From NCBI GenBank assembly GCA_041669745.1, contig JBAYAO010000040.1, forward strand, positions 1 to 11,982: 11,982 nt of DNA, in the 5' to 3' direction. Made by a program: the position numbers and the translations under genes. Every line of letters begins with the position of its first letter. Position 1 is the first letter of the stretch. Positions 7,504-11,982 of the stretch are shown here, one piece after another. Below the pieces are notes generated by a model. The model was not told the DNA's origin, made no database searches, and worked only from the letters and a program-made list of their open reading frames with translations. Origin of the DNA: JBAZDV01 sp041669745 (GTDB lineage Archaea; Thermoplasmatota; Thermoplasmata; Methanomassiliicoccales; Methanomethylophilaceae).

Positions 7504-7623
7504 ATGAGTAAATTGCTAGGAATAGAAGATCCCTGGGTGTTCGGCGGATATGTGATTGCCATAGGTTCGACGTTTTTGTGCTGTGTGTACGGATGGAGAC
7601 ATCGCAATGAGGATGGTGAATGA
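7504..7623 (+). CDS. Small single-span membrane protein preceding SSS symporter
   Basis: This 39-aa protein begins MSKLLGIEDPWVFGG, has one hydrophobic segment (about residues 12-30) and ends in a charged tail WRHRNEDGE. Its TGA is immediately followed by the symporter ATG, so the two are surely translated from one message. In archaea a very short protein with an LG-DPW-type start followed by one membrane span commonly sits directly before sodium:solute symporters. I recall it being annotated as a symporter small accessory protein; that name is from memory and its mechanism is unknown. It probably associates with the symporter in the membrane. The conserved-looking start, operon position and absence of an alternative frame make it a real gene despite its size. 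Confidence 0.8.
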   Translation: MSKLLGIEDPWVFGGYVIAIGSTFLCCVYGWRHRNEDGE

Positions 7624-9255
7624 ATGGTCAACATGGTCACATTTGGTGTGATCACGTCCATCTTCCTCGCGGCAACATTCTATCTGGGATGGTGCGGCTA
7701 CAAAGGTACCAGGGACAACAGCGAGTTCCTGTTGGGGCGCAATAAGACAAGTCCCGTGATCATCGCGTTATCCTATGGGGCCACATTCGTCAGTGCTTCG
7801 GCGATAGTGGGCTTCGGGGGGATGTCGGCAAAGTACGGGCTGTCGATGATATGGCTGACCGTCCTTTGCATCGTGGTCGGAACACTGATAGCGTTCATGG
7901 TGTTCGGCAAACGTATGAGAAGGATAGGCAAGGAGATGGGAGCATTCACTTTCTCCGACTTCCTGGGAAAGAGATTCAGATCGCCCGGGATCAGAACGGT
8001 ATCGGCTTTGATAATCATCATCGGAATGCCGATATATTGCGCAGCCGTGTTGTTGGGAGGTGCGAATTTCGTTACCGCAACGACGGGGATCAACAAAGAC
8101 ATGGTCCTTCTGGGCCTTTCTCTGATAGTTGCGTTGTATGTCACGTACGGAGGTGTGATCGCTGTCATGTACAACGATGCGTTGCAGGCCACGATAATGT
8201 TCGTCGGCATGATCATCATAAGCGTATTCACCTTCTACGAGTTGGGTGGAGTGGTGGATGCGAATACGGCATTGGGCATGCTGTGGGATGCAAAGATAGC
8301 GTCCGGTGACGAGGTCATGCAGGCACTGGCAGCGAACGGAATGACAGGATGGGCTTCATTTCCCGAATTCGGTTCGAACGTCTGGATGACCGTGGTCACG
8401 ACATTGTTACTGGGGGTGGGTATAGGCGCTCTTGCGCAGCCGCAGCTCGCTGTGAGGTTCATGTCCGCGAAGGATGAGAAGACCCTGAACAGGTCACTGG
8501 GCATCGGTGCCGTGTTCATTCTTGTGATCCTCGGTTCGGCTTTCACATTCGGTGCTCTGAGTAATGTTTACTTCGCAGATCAGCACGGCGGTCTGGCTGC
8601 GATAGAGTACATCCCCAACGTGGATATGATAATACCTACATTCGTCAACGAACTGTTCGTCAACGTCACGTTCGGAGACATATTCATATCGATATTCATG
8701 CTGGCGATCCTCTGTGCCTCGATCTCCACCATGTCCGCCTTGCTGCATACGATGGGGGTATCGGTCGGATACGATCTCTGGTCAAGGATCAGAAAAGAGA
8801 GTTTGACAGTCGGATCTGATATGGTCAGGTCCATGAGGTCCAACAGGATAAGCACACTTGTCATGATGATAGCGGTGGTCATAGTTGCGTATTGCATGCC
8901 GTCAAACATAATTGCGAAGGCGACAACGATATTCATGGGGCTAACGGCTGCGACGTTGCTTTCCGCGTATGCACACGGTCTTTTCAGTAAGAGGCCGAAC
9001 ACGACTGCCGCGAAGTGCAGCATCGTCGTAGGTGCTTTGACTTGGACGTTATGGGCATTCTTTGTGGAATACAGCACATCGAAACTCGGATTGTGCAGGA
9101 TGATATTCGGTGTGGATTCATTGACATCCGGTATATTGGGATATGTTGATCCGCTGGTGGTAGCACTGCCGTTATCAGCGATAACGCTGATAGCGGTATG
9201 CTTGCTTAGACCGACAGAAGAAACGACCGGAGTTGGACTCACTCAAGAAGTTTAG
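7624..9255 (+). CDS. Sodium:solute symporter (SSS family)
   Basis: This 543-aa integral membrane protein has about 13 hydrophobic helices (near residues 5-25, 45-65, 74-95, 122-150, 159-180, 187-208, 252-275, 292-315, 350-378, 409-430, 434-452, 463-483 and 508-528), the usual SSS topology. Family features include SYGATFVSASAIVGFGG in the first core helix (50-66), GGVIAVMYNDALQATIM (176-192), the QPQLAVRFMSAKDEK block (272-286) and the Ser/Thr-rich helix CASISTMSALL (364-374), where the conserved sodium site is expected. It should import a small solute using the sodium gradient. Substrate cannot be told from sequence; members carry sugars, amino acids, carboxylates, choline-like compounds or pantothenate. 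The ATG abuts the preceding TGA and has GGTGA at 7615-7619. The 3' end converges on the helicase gene with a 7-bp gap. Confidence 0.94.
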   Translation: MVNMVTFGVITSIFLAATFYLGWCGYKGTRDNSEFLLGRNKTSPVIIALSYGATFVSASAIVGFGGMSAKYGLSMIWLTVLCIVVGTLIAFMVFGKRMRRIGKEMGAFTFSDFLGKRFRSPGIRTVSALIIIIGMPIYCAAVLLGGANFVTATTGINKDMVLLGLSLIVALYVTYGGVIAVMYNDALQATIMFVGMIIISVFTFYELGGVVDANTALGMLWDAKIASGDEVMQALAANGMTGWASFPEFGSNVWMTVVTTLLLGVGIGALAQPQLAVRFMSAKDEKTLNRSLGIGAVFILVILGSAFTFGALSNVYFADQHGGLAAIEYIPNVDMIIPTFVNELFVNVTFGDIFISIFMLAILCASISTMSALLHTMGVSVGYDLWSRIRKESLTVGSDMVRSMRSNRISTLVMMIAVVIVAYCMPSNIIAKATTIFMGLTAATLLSAYAHGLFSKRPNTTAAKCSIVVGALTWTLWAFFVEYSTSKLGLCRMIFGVDSLTSGILGYVDPLVVALPLSAITLIAVCLLRPTEETTGVGLTQEV

Positions 9256-9262
9256 AATTCTT

Positions 9263-10816
9263 TCAGAAATCCCCCAGATTCCTTTGGTTCAGCTCCGCAG
9301 AGGAATTCGGTCTTTTTTCCATTTCGGAATTGAGTCTGTCGAGACGAGATCTCATCTGTTCCTCTTTCCTGTTGTTGGAGTTCTCAAAGACCTCGTCTCT
9401 CGTCCCTTTTGCGATGAGAACGTAGACCTCGCCATCATTCTTCCTGCCTGTGCGTCCTCTCCTCTGGATCGTGCGTATTTCGGAAGGGACCGGTTCGTAG
9501 AATATGACCACATCCGTGCTTGATATGTCCAACCCTTCTTCTCCGACCGATGTCGAGACTATGACGTTGAATGTGCCGTCCTTGAAACGGTCAAGTAATT
9601 CTATCTGTTCTTTCTGTTTCAGACCGCCCTTCGACTGTCCGATCAATTTTCCTACACGGACGCCCTCGATCTTCGATAATTTCTCGACAAGGAGGTCACA
9701 GGTATCGCGATACTGGGAGAACACGATGACACGCGTGTCCTTTCCGGAATTCAATTCCTTGCTCACAATGCTCATCACACGGGATATCTTGGGATGTTCG
9801 ACTTTGGTATAGGACAATATTCTGCCGATCTCCTTGTATTCCTTGGAGGCGATAATCTCCTTGGCGCCCTTTCCGCCCTTCTCCTTTCCCGCTTCTGCTT
9901 CTAGTTTCTGGAGGTAGGATCTGAGAGAACTCACACCCTGTGTTTCAGCGAGACCTATGGCGTGGAACACTTTCACACAAATGGACTGGATGCTAAGGCC
10001 TCGGAAGACGAAAGCCGATTTCTCGCCGTTGGCCAATCTCTTATGCAGGGTGTTTCCAATAACCAACAGATGCTTGGTGGATGCCGGCCAATTAGGATCC
10101 ATCAGTCGCATCTGCACCAATTCGTTGACATACTTGTTCGCAAGGTCCCTCAGAAGGGTGATTATCCTGACGAGATCCTCCGGCATATTGACGATGACGT
10201 TGTTAGTGAAGATTTCGTGAATGTACGGAGAAACGTCCGGGTCCGTCTCCTCCCTCACCTCGATCCTTTTGAGCGATAGATTGTCGCAGATCTCCTCGAT
10301 CTTTTTGGAATTGCTGCCGGGAGAAGCGGTCATTCCCAAGGACAGACCGGATCTGTAATTGTCTGATATGGTCACATACGAATAATTTCCGATGCCGCGA
10401 TGTGCCTCATCGTAGATTATCAGTCCGATGTTGTTCAGGTCATAACGTCCTTTTTCGAGATCGTTCGCAATCGCCTGCGGTGTCGATACGATGATGTCGT
10501 AACTATCGAACATCTTCGCTCTTTTTGCGGGGATCATGTTTCCGTTCATCACACCCACCGATGTATCTCTCAGAAGGGACGAGAACGTCACGGAGTGCTG
10601 TTCCACCAGCGGTTTCGTGGGAGCGAGTATGAGGATCTTTTTACCTCTTTCCAGAATATTTACCGATACGAGCAATGCGATGACGGTTTTCCCGAGTCCC
10701 GTAGGAAGGACCAGCAACGTATTGTCCTCGAGACAACTCTTGGCCATGCTGACCTGGTACACTCGTTCCTCTATTCGATCCGGAACGATCCTCGGATGTG
10801 ATATGAACTTGGTCAT
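9263..10816 (-). CDS. Hef-like superfamily 2 helicase without nuclease domain
   Basis: This 517-aa protein matches the helicase half of archaeal Hef (XPF/FANCM-related), which acts on branched DNA at stalled forks. Motifs in order are PTGLGKT (Walker A, 38-44), APTKPLVEQ (65-73), YDEAH (135-139), TASPG (163-167), FSQYRDT (366-372), TSVGEEGLDI (422-431) and QRRGRTGR (451-458). A helical insert of about 150 residues (roughly 205-345) lies between the two RecA-like domains, as in Hef. The protein stops about 60 residues after motif VI, so the C-terminal XPF-type nuclease and helix-hairpin-helix regions of full Hef (commonly over 700 aa) are absent. The start at 10816 is chosen over 10897, since the 27 extra residues are not family-like and a box A lies inside them, 28 bp before this ATG. 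Confidence 0.9.
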   Translation of the reverse strand: MTKFISHPRIVPDRIEERVYQVSMAKSCLEDNTLLVLPTGLGKTVIALLVSVNILERGKKILILAPTKPLVEQHSVTFSSLLRDTSVGVMNGNMIPAKRAKMFDSYDIIVSTPQAIANDLEKGRYDLNNIGLIIYDEAHRGIGNYSYVTISDNYRSGLSLGMTASPGSNSKKIEEICDNLSLKRIEVREETDPDVSPYIHEIFTNNVIVNMPEDLVRIITLLRDLANKYVNELVQMRLMDPNWPASTKHLLVIGNTLHKRLANGEKSAFVFRGLSIQSICVKVFHAIGLAETQGVSSLRSYLQKLEAEAGKEKGGKGAKEIIASKEYKEIGRILSYTKVEHPKISRVMSIVSKELNSGKDTRVIVFSQYRDTCDLLVEKLSKIEGVRVGKLIGQSKGGLKQKEQIELLDRFKDGTFNVIVSTSVGEEGLDISSTDVVIFYEPVPSEIRTIQRRGRTGRKNDGEVYVLIAKGTRDEVFENSNNRKEEQMRSRLDRLNSEMEKRPNSSAELNQRNLGDF

Positions 10817-10830
10817 CGGGATGAACCAAT

Positions 10831-10862
10831 GAAGAAAGGATAATAAAAGGGTTGAGGGGAGA
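10831..10862 (-). terminator. pyrimidine-rich tract after the HesB-like gene, possible terminator
   Basis: Minus-strand sequence downstream of the HesB-like stop is almost entirely C and T, with short T runs. Archaeal transcription can end at T-rich tracts without a hairpin, but this one is interrupted by C and overlaps the helicase promoter, so the call is weak. Confidence 0.25.
10841..10848 (-). promoter_or_regulatory. box A promoter of the Hef-like helicase
   Basis: Minus-strand TTTTATTA centred 28 bp from the ATG at 10816, predicting a leader of about 2 nt. It lies in the 61-bp gap after the HesB-like gene and supports the shorter helicase start. Confidence 0.5.
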
Positions 10863-10877
10863 GTACCTCGAAAATGA

Positions 10878-11201
10878 TTATTGGCATCCTCCGCCACAGG
10901 AGGAACAGCCCTTCACGTTGGGGTCGCGGATGGTGAGCCCCTCGCCGAAGTTGGGATCGTTGATGTATTCGATCTCACACGGATCAAGCATATCCTTCGT
11001 CTCATCATCGTAGAAGAAGGCAAATCCTTCTCTCTGTAAGACATTGTCGCCTTCTGCAGCCTTCTCCTGGAAAGTCATTCCGAATTGAGGTCCGGAACAC
11101 GCAGTGCCCGAAAAATAGATCTTGACACCGTATCCGACCTTCTTCTGCTTTTCGAGCAGATTATTGATGAAACTGTCAACGCCTTCTTTGATTTCCACCA
11201 T
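10878..11201 (-). CDS. IscA/HesB-like iron-sulfur cluster assembly protein
   Basis: This 107-aa protein has the A-type carrier layout: the first cysteine in a SGTACSGPQFGM segment (Cys35), a core ending in IEYIND...GLTIRDPN, and a cysteine-rich tail. A-type carriers bind iron or an Fe-S cluster and pass it to client enzymes. In the usual family the tail reads CGCG; here it is GCSSCGGGCQ, giving cysteines 99, 102 and 106, with a further Cys75, so metal coordination may differ from bacterial IscA. Tails like this occur in archaeal HesB-family proteins. The start at 11201 is used because the 19 residues added by the upstream ATG at 11258 overlap the box A (11230-11237) and are not family-like. 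It lies between the CMD-like and helicase genes on the same strand. Confidence 0.82.
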   Translation of the reverse strand: MVEIKEGVDSFINNLLEKQKKVGYGVKIYFSGTACSGPQFGMTFQEKAAEGDNVLQREGFAFFYDDETKDMLDPCEIEYINDPNFGEGLTIRDPNVKGCSSCGGGCQ

Positions 11202-11229
11202 AATATCACATTGGGAACACAGAAAACAA

Positions 11230-11237
11230 TATTTAAA
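11230..11237 (-). promoter_or_regulatory. box A promoter of the HesB-like gene
   Basis: Minus-strand TTTAAATA, the closest match to the archaeal box A consensus in the window. It predicts a start near 11207, about 6 nt before the ATG at 11201. Confidence 0.6.
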
Positions 11238-11268
11238 CCAATCCGATGAATATCTCACGATACTGAAG

Positions 11269-11649
11269 TTATTCGTCGAAGATTTCTTTGTATTTTCTGA
11301 ATGCGTATGACTGTGAACGGGTCATTGCCATGTACGAACCGATCATCATCGACTCCAGTATCTCATCCTTCGATGCTCCTGCGGTGATGGCATGTTTCAT
11401 CTGGACATCGATGCAGTGTTCTCCGCCTATAGACGTCGCTGCTGACACCGCGCATAGATATGCCGTCTTCCTTTCAAGTTTTTGATCCTTTCCCTCCAGT
11501 ACGGCTCTTCCGAGATTGGCTGCAGGAATGAAGAGGTCAGGTTTCTCGGACAATACCTGGTTCACAAGTGGAATGAATCCGTATTCCTTTTTGATGCTCT
11601 CCAGTATTCTATCGGTGATCTCAATGTCCGTCGGTTGTCTTTCGCACAT
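11269..11649 (-). CDS. Carboxymuconolactone decarboxylase / AhpD-like protein
   Basis: This 126-aa all-helical protein fits the CMD/AhpD fold. It has a YGFIPLVNQVLSEKPDLF N-terminal helix, a central KLERKTAYLCAVSAATSIGGEHCIDVQMKHAITAGASKDEI block (57-96) and a MMIGSYMAM helix. Redox-active members carry CxxCxxxH. Here the second cysteine is present (Cys79), the first is Gly76 and the histidine is Gln83, so the standard disulfide reductase site is missing. The true reaction is therefore unknown. The open frame extends upstream to an ATG at 11709, whose 20 extra residues look hydrophobic, but the box A (11689-11696) lies within them, so Met at 11649 is preferred. It is divergent from the partial gene at the window end and followed by the HesB-like gene on the same strand. 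Confidence 0.82.
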   Translation of the reverse strand: MCERQPTDIEITDRILESIKKEYGFIPLVNQVLSEKPDLFIPAANLGRAVLEGKDQKLERKTAYLCAVSAATSIGGEHCIDVQMKHAITAGASKDEILESMMIGSYMAMTRSQSYAFRKYKEIFDE

Positions 11650-11688
11650 ATCGGAGCAGATATGCTGATAGGTTATCAAAATGATGAT

Positions 11689-11696
11689 TATATTAA
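11689..11696 (-). promoter_or_regulatory. box A promoter of the CMD-like gene
   Basis: Minus-strand TTAATATA predicts a transcript start near 11666 and a 17-nt leader before the ATG at 11649. A weaker TTTTGATA (about 11674-11681) would instead give a leaderless start. Either excludes the ATG at 11709. Confidence 0.45.
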
Positions 11697-11710
11697 CCGT
11701 AACTTCCAAC

Positions 11711-11718
11711 GTATAAGT
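11711..11718 (+). promoter_or_regulatory. box A promoter of the 3'-terminal partial gene
   Basis: GTATAAGT is centred 26 bp before position 11740, about 3 nt from the ATG at 11744, predicting a nearly leaderless transcript. It lies about 15 bp from the divergent CMD-gene box A, so the two promoters are back to back. Confidence 0.45.
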
Positions 11719-11743
11719 CGGGAGACATCGGTCGACAAATCTG

Positions 11744-11982
11744 ATGACAAAAGATTTCGGTCAGAACGATAAAAGCAGTGCAGATACAACTTTGAAGGAG
11801 TCCTTCAGACTTGTGGGGAAACAATACGGGTACGATAACGTAGATGCAGAATTTGTGGCATTCAAGGAATTCAAGGTTAAATGGCAGAGGTCCTGCGGAT
11901 GGGCGGATTTCCAAGTATCTGACTATCTGGTGGATGCTCCCCGGGAAGTGATCGAGGGTTTGGCGAGGACACTCATGTCCAA
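11744..11982 (+). CDS. Unidentified protein, N-terminal 79 residues (cut by window edge)
   Basis: An open frame runs from the ATG to the window end. It starts with a polar stretch of about 15 residues, followed by a probable helical region with many aromatic residues. The most distinctive part is KWQRSCGWADFQVSDYL (46-62), followed by DAPREVIEGLARTLMS. This recalls archaeal proteins I have seen described as M48/SprT-like or otherwise uncharacterised putative metal-dependent hydrolases, but no metal-binding HExxH is in the visible part, so I do not assign a function. A box A at 11711-11718 and the absence of any competing frame support a real gene. It is divergent from the CMD-like gene with 94 bp between starts. 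Confidence 0.7.
   Translation, partial: MTKDFGQNDKSSADTTLKESFRLVGKQYGYDNVDAEFVAFKEFKVKWQRSCGWADFQVSDYLVDAPREVIEGLARTLMS

Noticed and set aside
8580..9242. 220-codon open frame antisense to the symporter
   Set aside because: It is a shadow of the hydrophobic symporter sequence, with no family match or start signals.
10817..10897. 27-residue extension of the Hef-like helicase
   Set aside because: Residues are not family-like, overlap the HesB-like 3' end and contain the predicted box A.
11650..11709. Hydrophobic 20-residue extension of the CMD-like protein resembling a signal anchor
   Set aside because: It covers the predicted promoter. The CMD family is soluble and aligns from the later methionine.
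1..11982. Mobile element, CRISPR array, toxin-antitoxin or defence system
   Set aside because: No transposase, integrase, terminal inverted repeats, regularly spaced repeats or defence-type domains were seen on either strand.

Overview
The window looks like ordinary chromosomal DNA from a euryarchaeal lineage. The archaeal evidence is a Rpo11 RNA polymerase subunit, an archaeal-type TruD, a Hef-family helicase, an archaeal ATP-dependent DNA ligase, a tRNA-Gly with no encoded CCA and an A discriminator, and box A (TATA-like) promoters. Base composition looks close to 50% GC (not counted). The giant TPR protein and the very short or leaderless transcripts suggest Thermoplasmatota, perhaps Methanomassiliicoccales. 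That placement is inference, because no methanogenesis or other lineage-defining gene is present.

Layout, left to right: a tRNA-Gly(UCC) on the minus strand (7-79); a 1257-residue tetratricopeptide protein on the plus strand (190-3963); a minus-strand block transcribed as ATP-dependent DNA ligase (7322-5562), RNA polymerase subunit Rpo11 (5512-5258) and tRNA pseudouridine synthase TruD (5250-3943); a 181-bp divergent intergenic region; a plus-strand pair made of a 39-residue membrane protein (7504-7623) and a sodium:solute symporter (7624-9255); a minus-strand run of Hef-like helicase (10816-9263), IscA/HesB-like protein (11201-10878) and carboxymuconolactone-decarboxylase-like protein (11649-11269); and the first 79 codons of an unidentified plus-strand gene (11744 to the window edge).

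Gene packing is tight. The TPR gene and truD overlap tail to tail by 21 bp, and the symporter and helicase genes converge with a 7-bp gap. Most first genes of a transcript have a box A centred about 26 bp before the ATG, so the predicted transcript starts on or within a few bases of the start codon. These boxes also decide starts: for rpo11, the helicase, the HesB-like gene and the CMD gene they favour a shorter protein than the longest open frame. The internal genes symporter and truD instead follow their partners by 0 and 7 bases, and the symporter has a GGTGA ribosome-binding site.

Most genes are core information processing (RNA polymerase, tRNA modification, DNA ligation, fork or repair helicase) with one solute-uptake operon and small iron-sulfur and redox-type genes. 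I found no CRISPR array, insertion sequence, prophage, toxin-antitoxin pair or defence island, and no convincing new system. The points most worth a second look are the TPR protein with its unassigned C-terminal domain, the short protein ahead of the symporter, the helicase without a nuclease half, the CMD protein without its cysteine pair, and the dyads in the divergent intergenic region.
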